A stretch of 64,000 nt of DNA from RGIG9115 sp045603225 (GCA_045603225.1 JAZULT010000070.1:62001-126000); one strand, 5' to 3'. Shown: positions 26,701 to 36,296, counted from the first letter of the stretch. Notes: a model not told the origin generated them from the sequence alone. Numbers and translations: made by a program.

Positions 26701-29508
26701 TACAAAGGACATGAACCTGAAATGTACTACGGTTCAAACAATGATGTATGGAACGGATATCCGGGTATGCAGACAATTGTTGACGGAAACGGAACCCGGA
26801 CAAAGAAAATAAAGACAGCTGACGGTGAATGGACAAAGGTGACAGCGATTTATCAGGGTTCGGAATTTAAACTCAGATTTTTCCATGAAGGAGACCGTAA
26901 GGAGTTCTGGATTGACGAGCTTTCGCTCAGAGAGGCGGATTACAACCCGGAAACAATGACATATACTGTTGTACCGCGTACACAGAACCTATATACATCA
27001 GGTGGATTTGACAAAGATGTAGTCAGACCGGTATTTGCAGATGGTAATGTAATCGTATGGACAAAGACAGAAACATCATCTTTCTCAGGTATCAAGATAT
27101 ATAAAGACGATGTACTTGTAGGCGGAGTAGATGGTGACAATATGTGTTATGTTGTTCCGTCAGACAAATGGGATGAACAGTCAACATATAAAGTTACAAC
27201 ATACGATTCAAGTAATATAGAATCACCCGGAGTTATTGTAAGCAACGAAGCATCTCCGGTATACACAAAGAGAGAAAATTCAGTTTCAGAATATCTTAAG
27301 CTTGAAGCTGATGTAAGCTTTGAATATGGAAATGACACAATCGTTAACCTCAGAAAAGGAGATCTTGCAGAAGCTCTTGTAAGATTCTCGGATAACGGAA
27401 TTGTAGTGGGTGGAAGCAGACTTGTAAGCGATGTTGATGAGGGTATATACCACATCAGAGCAGTTCTTAACTACAAGAAGAAGCTTGCACTTGTAACTCT
27501 TACTTTGCCGGGCGGAAAAGTTATGCAGAGTTCAAATGTTGAATATTTCAGCGGAATTGATACAGTCGAAGGAATTCTGTTTGTGAGTATGGATAATGAA
27601 AACAAAGCAGAAGATGTATTCGGAAATATTGAATTGAATGTTGCAGACGAAAGCGATTTCCCGACAGGTATAGGAATGAGCAATATAATGATTTACGATG
27701 GTGGAAGCGTTGTAAGCAATACAAAGAAAGTTCCTGTATCGGCAAATAAAATTACAGTTGACGTATACACACCTGTTCTTGATAAGGCGCTTCTTGACAG
27801 TGCAATTTCGGTTGACGGTGCAAATGTAGCATCCACAACTTATTCGGACGGGATATATACAATGACCCTCAGCGGCAGTCTTAATGCAGATACTGTATAT
27901 GAAATTTCATTTGATAAAAGTCTTACAGGCACAGATAAGACGTTTGAATTTAAAACGAAGCCGGCTGAATATGCTGAAATAACAAGCATTACAAAGTCAG
28001 GCACAGAGATTGATGAACTTTCTGACATTCAGGCAGGAGATACCGTAAAAGTTAACCTCAGCAAAAATGTAAACAGCGGATACACCGTTATAGCTGCAGG
28101 TTATACAGCAGACGGAAATATTAAGTTTACAAAAGTAGGCGGCACTTCAACAGGTGTTAAGATTGATACGCTTACAGATGTTAACGAAGTAAGATTCTTT
28201 GTATGGGATATGGCTGACGGAATGAAGGCATTATCGGATGTTTATGTTCTTCCGGCTGATATATTTGAGTCAGGCGAAGTTTATAATCTGGTAACAACGT
28301 TTGTCGGTGATGCAGGCGAGGAAAGAGGCTTTGCGTGGACTGCACAAACAGAATTTACAGATATGGTAATTCAGTATGCGGAAAAAGGTCAGTTTTGGAA
28401 TGATGAAAAGATAAGTGAAGCTTCTTATACAGAGTATAACGGCTTGCTTTACTATAAAGCAGAAATTGAGAATCTTACACCGGGTAAGACATATGTTTAC
28501 AGAATAGGTGATATATCAGACGATGTATGGAGTAAAACATACTCGTTCACAACAGAAGCAACAGATACCGATGAGTTTACATTTATCGGTATTACAGACC
28601 CGCAGAGCGGTGCATGGTCAGGCGGTTATGAGTACATGAAATATACTCTTGATGCCGCAATGGCAGACGCACCGGAAACTGCATTTATGGTTAATCTCGG
28701 TGACCTTACAGATGACGGACGTGAAGAAAGTCACTGGACAAATCACTTCAGGGCGCTCTCGGGATACGGCGAAAGCCTTCCTTATATGGCTGTAATGGGT
28801 AACCATGAAGCAAGAGGTGATGCTGAAACATCAGGTAAGAACTTCTCGCTTCACTTCAACAATCCTGACAATGGTGCAAATGCACTCAGCAGCCTTACGG
28901 CAGACGATGTGGTTCAGGATTACTCAAAGGGTGTTGTAAACAATATTGCAGAAACTGTATATTCTTTCGAATACGGTGATGCATATTTTGCAGTTCTCAA
29001 TACCGGTTCTGACTGGAGCAAAGATGATTCTTATATCATGCTTGAAAAACAGAAGAAATGGCTGGAGGAAGATATGAAGGCTTCTGATAAGAAGTGGAAG
29101 ATTGTAATGCTTCATCAGGGACTTTATCCGGCTAAAGCTGAACGCTGGAACACAAGAAGTGTTCTTGAAGACCTTTTCAATGAATGCGGAGTTGACCTTG
29201 TTTTAGGCGGTCATGACCATATCGTTTCAAGGACATATGCTATGAAAAACGGAGAAATTGTTGATGCGGCTTCTCTTGATAAAGTAGAAAAAGGCAGTGG
29301 TTTTGTTTATACAATTCTCGGTTCGGCAGGTCCGAAACGTTATGAAAGGGTAGGAACACTTCCTGCATACTCAGCAGTTCTCAGTGCAACTCAGTCAAAT
29401 CTGCCTACTTATTCGATATTTGATATAAGTGATTCGGCAATTAAAGTTGTAACAAAGCAGATTGACGGCGCTGTTGTGGATAGCTTCAGTATCGTTGACA
29501 GCGAATAA
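23779..29508 (+). CDS. Giant secreted metallophosphoesterase with three tandem ~380-residue binding repeats
   Basis: 1909 residues with a signal peptide (1-28). Residues ~33-1150 are three repeats, each a beta-sandwich ('YAFNNPADSGITSVKVGLYKG'), a CBM4/9-like domain ('KYYEFSYYYKG', 'FWLDELSLKEA') and an Ig-like unit. A beta domain, a Big_5-like domain (~1340-1395), the locus-wide 'VRFFVWDMADGMKAL' module (~1400-1485) and a purple-acid-phosphatase-type FN3 domain (~1500-1590) follow. The C-terminal calcineurin-like domain has 'GITDPQSG', 'NLGDLTDDG', 'MGNHEARGD', 'MLHQG' and 'GGHDHI', so both metal sites look complete. It should hydrolyse phosphoesters outside the cell while held on a glycan. 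No anchor domain is present. AAAGGATG precedes the ATG. Confidence 0.85.
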   Translation: MRKRISVLLTMMILLQFMPGVLLVTNAEGLKPVNTIINAAGNVLVMSFSNPASSDITGVNAELYKGDTLIGKKTGLSTGKSQKSNLHFGINDGYALDNTYGSEYTVKINITSGGVTETTEYEVINGSVSGKQVYLSTYGLGLKPFQDFSGKNNQVLNISPDFTTYKSGTSSLHLNMNGYMKSDGSFVSSSPGYSALHIMLPDVTGLNSSKYYEFSYCYKNNASKSPNVYFGSNSENNKMPGILEVIGSSGMASKTITTSEDGWTKVSAIFQGSTFRSRIFNESSSREFWFDEFSLKEADYNPDTKTYTVAEDAVNLFKNGGFDRAVANLAVKDNSKLTWDIVGNATYDSINIYKGETLIGTVSGSEKEFTIPSEHLENNAVYTVKTVDGFKYETQGVSVKYTYQKNEDESLVASDVVITGGGESVAYAFNNPADSGITSVKVGLYKGGTLVSENNSSVITSAGFVTGSFGITDGVAIDHTFGAEYTVAITVDAGERTYTKNYTVINGARNSGNSLRFSTYGLPLSAYNGGGANQIIRIEPDFNTYKAGNSSMFFNMRGYMKKDGTYSSSSSGHSAIEIEANAPGLDSSKYYEFSYYYKGAEPEMYYGSNNNVWNNWPGMLPVLDASGNQVKKVKTVDGDWTKVTAIYKGSTFYLRIFHEGGNKKFWLDELSLKEANYNPETMTYTVVENAPDVYPNGGFDRAVSNLEFRDNSRLTWDIIGNSTFMKMNIYKGETLIGEADGTATDYTIPSQYIEEGETYTVKTVSSAGVEVQGVSVVAEMRPGETDETLVPGDVVVTGWGDRIVYAFNNPDCSTITRVKTAVYKGDTLIAQKGSNVTSASGFVSGSYGVTDEIALDNTLNSEYTFAITIDAGNKTNTVKYKVLNGKNNTNNRALPTYGLGSTAYNGVGAVQIVKIEPDYETYKSGTSSMHFNMRGYIKGDGTYTTSSPGHSSVQMEYHTISALDPGKYYEFSYYYKGHEPEMYYGSNNDVWNGYPGMQTIVDGNGTRTKKIKTADGEWTKVTAIYQGSEFKLRFFHEGDRKEFWIDELSLREADYNPETMTYTVVPRTQNLYTSGGFDKDVVRPVFADGNVIVWTKTETSSFSGIKIYKDDVLVGGVDGDNMCYVVPSDKWDEQSTYKVTTYDSSNIESPGVIVSNEASPVYTKRENSVSEYLKLEADVSFEYGNDTIVNLRKGDLAEALVRFSDNGIVVGGSRLVSDVDEGIYHIRAVLNYKKKLALVTLTLPGGKVMQSSNVEYFSGIDTVEGILFVSMDNENKAEDVFGNIELNVADESDFPTGIGMSNIMIYDGGSVVSNTKKVPVSANKITVDVYTPVLDKALLDSAISVDGANVASTTYSDGIYTMTLSGSLNADTVYEISFDKSLTGTDKTFEFKTKPAEYAEITSITKSGTEIDELSDIQAGDTVKVNLSKNVNSGYTVIAAGYTADGNIKFTKVGGTSTGVKIDTLTDVNEVRFFVWDMADGMKALSDVYVLPADIFESGEVYNLVTTFVGDAGEERGFAWTAQTEFTDMVIQYAEKGQFWNDEKISEASYTEYNGLLYYKAEIENLTPGKTYVYRIGDISDDVWSKTYSFTTEATDTDEFTFIGITDPQSGAWSGGYEYMKYTLDAAMADAPETAFMVNLGDLTDDGREESHWTNHFRALSGYGESLPYMAVMGNHEARGDAETSGKNFSLHFNNPDNGANALSSLTADDVVQDYSKGVVNNIAETVYSFEYGDAYFAVLNTGSDWSKDDSYIMLEKQKKWLEEDMKASDKKWKIVMLHQGLYPAKAERWNTRSVLEDLFNECGVDLVLGGHDHIVSRTYAMKNGEIVDAASLDKVEKGSGFVYTILGSAGPKRYERVGTLPAYSAVLSATQSNLPTYSIFDISDSAIKVVTKQIDGAVVDSFSIVDSE
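23875..27230 (+). repeat. Three in-frame coding repeats of about 1.14 kb
   Basis: Equivalent proline codons of the '(S/A)F(S/N)NP' motif lie at 23929, 25072 and 26206, giving periods of 1143 and 1134 bases (381 and 378 residues). Copies 2 and 3 are closer to each other than to copy 1: both have 'AFNNP', 'MRGYM/I' and 'EPEMYYGSNN'. This implies at least two duplication steps. Confidence 0.85.
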
Positions 29509-29527
29509 GATTTAACCGAAGTTATTT

Positions 29528-29555
29528 GCATTGCATTCGGGCATTTAAGCAATGC
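29528..29555 (+). other. Hairpin between the metallophosphoesterase and the next gene
   Basis: GCATTGC (29528-29534) pairs with GCAATGC (29549-29555), followed by AT-rich sequence with a short ATTATTTTTAATT run. It could be a weak terminator or an mRNA-processing hairpin separating two parts of the block. Confidence 0.4.
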
Positions 29556-29599
29556 AGTTAACTATATATTATTTTTAATTATGAATGGAGGAATTTATT

Positions 29600-32077
29600 A
29601 TGAAAAGAAAATTAGCTGCAGTTCTTGCGGCAGCAATTAGTATCACAAGTGTTGGTGCGGTAAGCGTAGCATCAAACGAAAAGTTGATAAACGCAAACTG
29701 GACATTTACAGAGTTGTCATATGTATGTAATGACGGAACAGGTAATGTAGTTGCACGCGTAACTTCTCCGGGCGGAAGTACAAGAGGTTCTATAGTAAGA
29801 TCAATATCCGGATGGGATAGTGATGAATCTCAGACGTATATTACAATGAACCTTCCGGTAAATTCTGACGGAACACCGGTTTTGGGTGATATATGGATAG
29901 GCCCAAATGGAAATCTTGCACTTAATAGCTTAGTAAGTAGTAACTTTATGACATGCACAGCGATAGACGGACCTAATATGGGAAGCAACAGAGGATGGTT
30001 TAAGCTTGAACAGAATCCAAACAAAAAATGGTGGTTCGGAAGATACGATCATTTTGGTGTGGTAGTATCGGAAGGTAAAACAGTTTATGTTGATGATATT
30101 ACATTCAAGAGCGGTTCCGGAAAACAGTTCTTCTTTGATGATTTTGAAAACTCTTATTATCCGACTGACGGTGAAGTTCGTTCCAATAAGTGGACAGGTG
30201 AGGGTGATGCAGAAATAATTAAGGATGCAAACGGAAATCATATAGGTAAGGTGGCATCTACAGCTTCAGCAACAGCGATACTTACACGTTCACTTGGTGG
30301 GAAATATGAGCCGGGACTTCAGATGAACTTTAAGGCGAATGTTCCTATTGATTCTGAAGGCAAACCTGTTCTTACAGGTCTGAAAGTCGGCCCGGATGCA
30401 AATTTACCTTTTTCAAGTACGATAAGTTCATATTTGACATATGAACGTATTGATAATATGCCGTCAATGGGTACAGGTAGAGCGTGGTTCCAGTTTAAAC
30501 AGGGAACAAGTAAGTGGTGGTATGGAGCATCAACAACTTTCGGAATCAGGACAGAATCAACAGGAAATTATTCAGCATATATTGACGATGTTGAAGTTTA
30601 TAACTGGGATGGAAACTTGATTTTTAAGGATGACTTTGAAGCATATTATTATGGTGATGAAAGTAAACCCATTAATCTTTCAGCGAACGGAACAAGCGGA
30701 TTAATAACTCTTACATGGAAGAATCCGTCTGTTGCAGTTGAAAGCATTCAGGTTTTATCGGGTGGCATAAATGTAGCAGAAGGTGCTTCTCTCAATCTTG
30801 CAGCCGGAGCGATAAATAAGGTTAATATCAATGTAGGTGATACAGATATTCATACATATGATGTTGTTATGACCATTGGCGGAGTTGCATCTCATAATGA
30901 AATAAAAGGTAAAGCCGGCTCATGGTATCTTGATGTAAATAGCGATAAAGCCGGAGTACCTCTGGCAGGTTGGAGACTTAATCAAATGAATGGAAATTCA
31001 TATGGTGGAGTTGAAATAGTAAAAGATAATGTTAAGGGAGGAGATTATGCTCTTAAAGTTAACCCGACATTGCTTAACAGCGACGGAACAGGATATGTTG
31101 CGTGGGACGGTTCGGGAATGCAGTTGGAAATGTATACAAAAGAGCTTAAAGCACAACAGAATTATAAACTTTCTTTTGACTATAAATTTATAAATGCAAG
31201 AGGATTCCGTGTATACTACACTAATAATTTCACATCTGTATCAAACACAGGCGAAATGATAAGCGGTGCCGGCTCTGTTGCGTTTGGTGACTGGGAAACA
31301 GAAGAATGGGTATTCACACCGGTAGCTAACGATAATAATCAGATTATATTCTCATTCGATGGCGGTTCAGATGCATACTGGATTGATAATGTAAAGCTTT
31401 ACGAATGTGATGCAGATGGTAATGTAACAGGTACAGTAAACCTTGTTGTTAACGGTTCATTCGAAAACGAACTTAAGGATGTTAAGCTTGAAAACGATGT
31501 AATCAGCTGGACACAGAACGAAACAGATGACTGGGATTACGTAAACGTATATCTTAAGAACGAAGACGGAAGTCTTACACTTTACAAAAAGGTAACAGAT
31601 GCAACATCTCTTGAACTTGGCGCTATGAAGTCAGCAGTTGAAAACTTTGTTGTTAAGACTGTAAGAAAAGGCGGTTCAGCAGAATATACATCAAAGGGAT
31701 GGGAAGTATCAAGAAGCGCAGAATACTTTGTAAGTGCAGTTTCATACGACACAGTTGAAGAAATTGAAACAGGCGTATACGAAAAAGTAACAGAAGACAT
31801 TGATACTATTGAAGCAGGACTTATCATGGCATCAGTAGAACTCAGCGTAGGAACACTCGACAAGTACAGTGTAGATGCTTATACTGCACTTTACGATAAC
31901 GGCAAGCTTGTTAAGATTCAGAAAGCATCAGCTTCAGCTGTTAAGGGCGAAACTGATACACTCAGCAATATTATTGAAGTTCCTGCACTCGACAACGGAG
32001 TATATACAATAAAGACATTTGTATGGACAGGCGGAACAATGGTTTCAGAAGTAACCGATGCAGGTCTTACAGAATGA
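29600..32077 (+). CDS. Secreted beta-sandwich protein with duplicated N-terminal domain, putative glycan-binding
   Basis: 825 residues from ATG 29600, eight bases after GGAGG; the in-frame ATG at 29585 overlaps that site and is rejected. A signal peptide (1-24) is followed by two tandem ~150-residue beta domains, each ending with 'MGxxRxWFxxxQ..xKWW(F/Y)G' and '(Y)VDD/YIDDV'. An FN3-like stretch ('LITLTWKNPSVAVESIQVL'), a CBM4/9-like domain (~475-630, 'YWIDNVKLYECDADGNVTG') and the C-terminal 'YTIKTFVWTGGTM' module follow. It is a paralogue of the protein at 22058 with an extra copy of the first domain. No catalytic residues are recognised. It probably binds the same glycan or the cell surface. 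Confidence 0.75.
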   Translation: MKRKLAAVLAAAISITSVGAVSVASNEKLINANWTFTELSYVCNDGTGNVVARVTSPGGSTRGSIVRSISGWDSDESQTYITMNLPVNSDGTPVLGDIWIGPNGNLALNSLVSSNFMTCTAIDGPNMGSNRGWFKLEQNPNKKWWFGRYDHFGVVVSEGKTVYVDDITFKSGSGKQFFFDDFENSYYPTDGEVRSNKWTGEGDAEIIKDANGNHIGKVASTASATAILTRSLGGKYEPGLQMNFKANVPIDSEGKPVLTGLKVGPDANLPFSSTISSYLTYERIDNMPSMGTGRAWFQFKQGTSKWWYGASTTFGIRTESTGNYSAYIDDVEVYNWDGNLIFKDDFEAYYYGDESKPINLSANGTSGLITLTWKNPSVAVESIQVLSGGINVAEGASLNLAAGAINKVNINVGDTDIHTYDVVMTIGGVASHNEIKGKAGSWYLDVNSDKAGVPLAGWRLNQMNGNSYGGVEIVKDNVKGGDYALKVNPTLLNSDGTGYVAWDGSGMQLEMYTKELKAQQNYKLSFDYKFINARGFRVYYTNNFTSVSNTGEMISGAGSVAFGDWETEEWVFTPVANDNNQIIFSFDGGSDAYWIDNVKLYECDADGNVTGTVNLVVNGSFENELKDVKLENDVISWTQNETDDWDYVNVYLKNEDGSLTLYKKVTDATSLELGAMKSAVENFVVKTVRKGGSAEYTSKGWEVSRSAEYFVSAVSYDTVEEIETGVYEKVTEDIDTIEAGLIMASVELSVGTLDKYSVDAYTALYDNGKLVKIQKASASAVKGETDTLSNIIEVPALDNGVYTIKTFVWTGGTMVSEVTDAGLTE

Positions 32078-32092
32078 AATGAGGAATATTAA

Positions 32093-35000
32093 GTGAAAAA
32101 ACTTATATCATTATTATTAACATCAATTTTAACGGTTAGTTGTCTGCCGTCTGCGGTTTTTGCCGCAGACGACGGCAACCTTGATTACTGGAGTTATTTC
32201 AGAACAGCTATAGATTCAGGCGATACGAGAGTTGAGCTTGACTCGACAGAAAGTTATGTCGGCAGTTCATCGGCTAAGATAAGCTATGATTTACCGACAA
32301 AATCAAACAGATTTGCTATATTTGAAACTGAAATTCCCGGTGTTAAAAAAGGTAAGACTTATCAGTACGGTCTTACTGCAAAGGGTAAGGGCGCTTCAGG
32401 TTGCCGACTTATGATAGACTGGCTGAATAATAATTCAATAATGATGCTCGGCAAAAACTTTGACTGGACAGAATTCAATTTCAAATATACTCATACCGAG
32501 GCTGATGGTGCAAGACATCTTCAGTTCCTTATCGAAAACGTAACAAATGCAATATGGATTGACAATGTGTACTTCAGAGAAGTGCTTGAAGATGGAACTC
32601 TCGGACCGAATATGGTAAGAAATCCGTCCTTTGATGCCGGAAGTGATTCTCAGGAAAATTCAGAAGAAGCGAAAAAGATGAACAAGCTTGAAGCTTTGTT
32701 CAATCAGATAAAAACTCAGGAGGAATTTACCCTTGAAGATATTAAAAAGGTAATCGGTGGGTTTAAGTATGCTCCTGTATATCAGGCTGAAGGAATAGTT
32801 GTAGACGGAACGCTTGACGAATGGGAGGGATATCCTCAGTTCGGACTTCCTACAAAATCTACACAGTATCATGTGTATATGAAGAACGAATTGCGTGATG
32901 CAAACGGATATTGTCAGTATGCATATGATGATGAATATTTCTACCTTGCAATTTCTGTAAAGGATGATGTTCTCTTCACAAACAATACCTTTGAAAACTA
33001 CTGGCAGGGCGATAGTATTCAGCTTGCTATATGTGATACCAACGAAGTGTATGATGCAGAAATCGGTTTTTCACATAATCCGAACGGTGAACCGACAATC
33101 GGTTCTACAAATTACGGTCAGGATGCGCTGAAGAAAATTGATCTTAAAACTTCATATAGTAATCAGGAAATAGTTTACGAAGCGGCTATTCCGTGGAGTC
33201 TTAAGTATACAGACGGTGTTCTTCCGGAGGGATTCCTCTTTGACATTATCATAAACGATAATGACGGTAAGGGCAGAGCATACTGCGTTGAACTTGCTCC
33301 CGGTATTGCTGAAGGTAAAACAAGTGCCGAATTCCCATACCTTGAATTCTGTCAGGGTAAGGCTGACTGGTACGGCTGGCTTGAAGGTCAGGATACAATC
33401 ACAATTACAGATGATGCAGTTTATGAGTTCTATCTCGTAAACGAAGGTGAAGAAAGACAGGTAACTGTGTCAATTCCCCTTCTCAATATTGAAGAAGATG
33501 TTACAATTCCGGCTAAGAGCGGTATAAGACGTGCATATAATGTTCATTTCGATGAAAAGGGCATATATAACATTGCCGCTACAATAACAGACGGAACAAA
33601 AACACTTGAAAGTACAAAGAAAATCAATGTTCTTCCCGTTCCTGAAAGTTATATCGGAATGATGGAAACATTAAGAGGTTATGCCGAAGAGCTTAAAGGA
33701 CTTATGGATCAGTGCGAAGCTGTGGGTATAACTCCTGACTATGAAAAGGTTCACTATTCTGTTATTAACAGATATGCAAATGACTACTGGCTTGTTCATC
33801 AGGCAAGTCCGGCAAAGGCATGGATGCAGATAGACATTGATGCCGGCAACTATGACCGTGTGGAATTCAATTTTGAAAGCCTCGAAGAGCTTTATACTTC
33901 TGCAAAAGCTAATCTTGAAGCGTATCTCGCAGGAACAAAAGAACCGCTTCCTGTTACAAGATTTGTGCAGAGCCCCACACGTACAGTAGGTACAATGGTT
34001 TATACAACAACCGATACGGAAGGTGTAATTGCAGAGCGTCCGTTCTTCTTCACAGGTTTCGGACACTTTGAAGGTGTACTCAAAGATATTCCTAATATGC
34101 AGGACTTCGGTTTCAGTATGATTCAGTCATCTATTGAACCGAGATATGCTCTTAAATACGGCGGAAGTGACGCAACTCCGTTTGTTCCGCTCAGAGACTG
34201 GTATATAGACAGATGGACTGACTACTACAGAAGTGCGGTTGACAGTAATGTCAAGGTTGACGTTCTTTTAGGTCTTCATGTACCGCCGGATTTTGTTAGT
34301 TCAAAATGGACTGACTGGTATGGTAAGAGTGCGGCTGACGTTATAGTAAGCCAGGGTGCTGTTCTTATTCATCCGATGCAGAAGGAAATGGTTAAGGCAC
34401 ACGTTAAGGAAATACTCGACCAGGTTGGCGGAATTGAGTCAATCAACAGTATTTGTCTTTCAAACGAACCGTCAACAAATGCAAGTTCAACATACTACAT
34501 TCCTTACTGGGCACTTCATCTGACCGAAATTTACGGAACTATTGATAAGCTTAACGAAACATATGGAACAAACTACAAGAGTTTCCTTGATGTTCCTATG
34601 CAGGATAAACCTACATATAACAGACAGTTCTATGACTGGAAGATGTTTAACGACCAGATTCTGACAGACTGGCACAAGTTTGTTGTTGAATGTATAAGAG
34701 AAATTGACCCGGATATTCCTGTTCATGCAAAGATGATGTCAATGGGTATGGATATGGATGACTCACGTACAGGCTTCCTTGCTTACGGAACTCAGCACGA
34801 GCTTTTTTCTGAATTTTCAACATATAACGGAAGCGATGCCATTGCGTATATCCATGATCAGCACTGGAGTCTCCGTGAAGCATTGTTCTTCTATGACCAG
34901 CAGACGAGTATGAATGATGCTCCGTGTTTTAACTCGGAAGACCATATGATTCCTGACAGGAGTAAAGAACTTAATCCCATGGTAGCCGATTTTGTTGAAG

Positions 35001-36238
35001 CCAAAATGTGGCAGAGTTTTGTTCACGGTCTCGGATTCAGTACTGCATGGGAATGGTCATTTACTACAGATGAAAACAGCGATTTTTACGGATTGATGCC
35101 TTCAGATCCTTTAGCACTTGCAAGAATGGGTACAACAACATTCGATGCAAACAGACTTGCATATGAAATTCAGGCAATTCAGAAAGAAGAGCCTTCACTT
35201 GCACTTCTTATGTCTTACAAGACACGTATTTGGAATAAGGAATATTCAAATTCACAGTACAAAATCTATGAAAACTGTCTTGCAAACGGACAGAAGGTTG
35301 AGTTCATAATCGAAGAGCAGATTGGCAGAATTCACGACTATGACATAGTTGCAGTTCCGAGCCTTTCAAATATCGCTCCCGAAACTCTTGCAGAAATCAA
35401 GAAGTATGCGGATAACGGCGGAAAACTGCTTATCTTCGGTGATGACAGTCTCAGAAACAACCATATAAATGAACCTCACGATCAGTCAATCGTTGAAAGC
35501 ATCAGAGCAAAAGCTGACTGCTATGACGTAGTTGCTGACAGCCAGGTTGTTGTGTCACCTACAAATGATGAATATTATGATATTCTTCATAAGACATTCG
35601 ATGAAATGGGACTTAACAGAGTTGAGCTTATTGATGTTGAGACAGGTACAAACGCAAAGAATATTGAGTTTGAATATACCGAGTACAAAGGTAACCTTAT
35701 AATCAATATGATTAACTATGATGAGTCTTCATCAAGAAATATCAAAATTATGGTTGACGGCAAGGAAGCAAAGAATCTCTTTGACCTCCGTGCAAATGAA
35801 CAGATGAACAGCGGTGCGTTTGAGCTTAAGACATATATTCCGAAATTAATCAGAATAGGTGACAATGCTTCAGCTCCTGTTCAGAATAATGAAATCAATG
35901 TTACAATTAACGGTGAAAAGTTCGTTTTCCCCGATGCAAAGCCTTTCATTGATGAAAGAAGCAGAACTCTCGTACCGCTCAGATTTATTTCTGAGGCACT
36001 TGGTGCAGAGGTTGCATGGGACGGTGAAACAAAAACCGTTACCATAACAAAGGGTGAAGATGTAATATCTTATACGGTTGGCGAAATGAAAGCAACTAAA
36101 AACAGCGAAGAAATTACATTTGATACTTACGGACTTATAAAAGAAGACAGAACTTTTGTACCGGTGAGATACATTTCCGAGCTTCTCGGATGCAGTGTTG
36201 ACTGGGATGGAGCAACAAAGACAGTAAAGATTAACTGA
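32093..36238 (+). CDS. Secreted, probably wall-anchored GH42-like glycosidase with CBM9-like and stalk domains
   Basis: 1381 residues from GTG 32093, eight bases after GAGG. A signal peptide (1-24) is followed by a CBM4/9-like domain (~28-165), a CBM9-like domain (~225-440, 'VDGTLDEWEGYP', 'YWQGDSIQLAI'), a beta domain, a helical domain (~525-615) and a GH-A barrel from 'FFFTGFGHFEG'. Unlike its three paralogues, this barrel has no nested CBM. The probable acid/base is Glu792 ('CLSNEP') and the probable nucleophile Glu949 ('NSEDH'); a trimerisation-type domain follows. The last ~110 residues are two copper-amine-oxidase N-terminal-like stalk repeats ('RTLVPLRFISEALGAEVAWD', 'RTFVPVRYISELLGCSVDWD'), common in Clostridia surface proteins and likely to hold the enzyme at the wall. 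Confidence 0.82.
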   Translation: MKKLISLLLTSILTVSCLPSAVFAADDGNLDYWSYFRTAIDSGDTRVELDSTESYVGSSSAKISYDLPTKSNRFAIFETEIPGVKKGKTYQYGLTAKGKGASGCRLMIDWLNNNSIMMLGKNFDWTEFNFKYTHTEADGARHLQFLIENVTNAIWIDNVYFREVLEDGTLGPNMVRNPSFDAGSDSQENSEEAKKMNKLEALFNQIKTQEEFTLEDIKKVIGGFKYAPVYQAEGIVVDGTLDEWEGYPQFGLPTKSTQYHVYMKNELRDANGYCQYAYDDEYFYLAISVKDDVLFTNNTFENYWQGDSIQLAICDTNEVYDAEIGFSHNPNGEPTIGSTNYGQDALKKIDLKTSYSNQEIVYEAAIPWSLKYTDGVLPEGFLFDIIINDNDGKGRAYCVELAPGIAEGKTSAEFPYLEFCQGKADWYGWLEGQDTITITDDAVYEFYLVNEGEERQVTVSIPLLNIEEDVTIPAKSGIRRAYNVHFDEKGIYNIAATITDGTKTLESTKKINVLPVPESYIGMMETLRGYAEELKGLMDQCEAVGITPDYEKVHYSVINRYANDYWLVHQASPAKAWMQIDIDAGNYDRVEFNFESLEELYTSAKANLEAYLAGTKEPLPVTRFVQSPTRTVGTMVYTTTDTEGVIAERPFFFTGFGHFEGVLKDIPNMQDFGFSMIQSSIEPRYALKYGGSDATPFVPLRDWYIDRWTDYYRSAVDSNVKVDVLLGLHVPPDFVSSKWTDWYGKSAADVIVSQGAVLIHPMQKEMVKAHVKEILDQVGGIESINSICLSNEPSTNASSTYYIPYWALHLTEIYGTIDKLNETYGTNYKSFLDVPMQDKPTYNRQFYDWKMFNDQILTDWHKFVVECIREIDPDIPVHAKMMSMGMDMDDSRTGFLAYGTQHELFSEFSTYNGSDAIAYIHDQHWSLREALFFYDQQTSMNDAPCFNSEDHMIPDRSKELNPMVADFVEAKMWQSFVHGLGFSTAWEWSFTTDENSDFYGLMPSDPLALARMGTTTFDANRLAYEIQAIQKEEPSLALLMSYKTRIWNKEYSNSQYKIYENCLANGQKVEFIIEEQIGRIHDYDIVAVPSLSNIAPETLAEIKKYADNGGKLLIFGDDSLRNNHINEPHDQSIVESIRAKADCYDVVADSQVVVSPTNDEYYDILHKTFDEMGLNRVELIDVETGTNAKNIEFEYTEYKGNLIINMINYDESSSRNIKIMVDGKEAKNLFDLRANEQMNSGAFELKTYIPKLIRIGDNASAPVQNNEINVTINGEKFVFPDAKPFIDERSRTLVPLRFISEALGAEVAWDGETKTVTITKGEDVISYTVGEMKATKNSEEITFDTYGLIKEDRTFVPVRYISELLGCSVDWDGATKTVKIN

Positions 36239-36247
36239 TATCAGACG

Positions 36248-36266
36248 GGGCGGATTTTTTCCGCCC
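36248..36266 (+). terminator. Weak terminator or attenuating hairpin
   Basis: GGGCGGA (36248-36254), a T5 loop and TCCGCCC (36260-36266), ten bases after a stop codon. There is no U-tract after the stem, so it may only attenuate transcription into the next gene or protect the upstream mRNA end. Confidence 0.45.
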
Positions 36267-36296
36267 TTAGATATATACAGGGAAACGGAGGATTTT

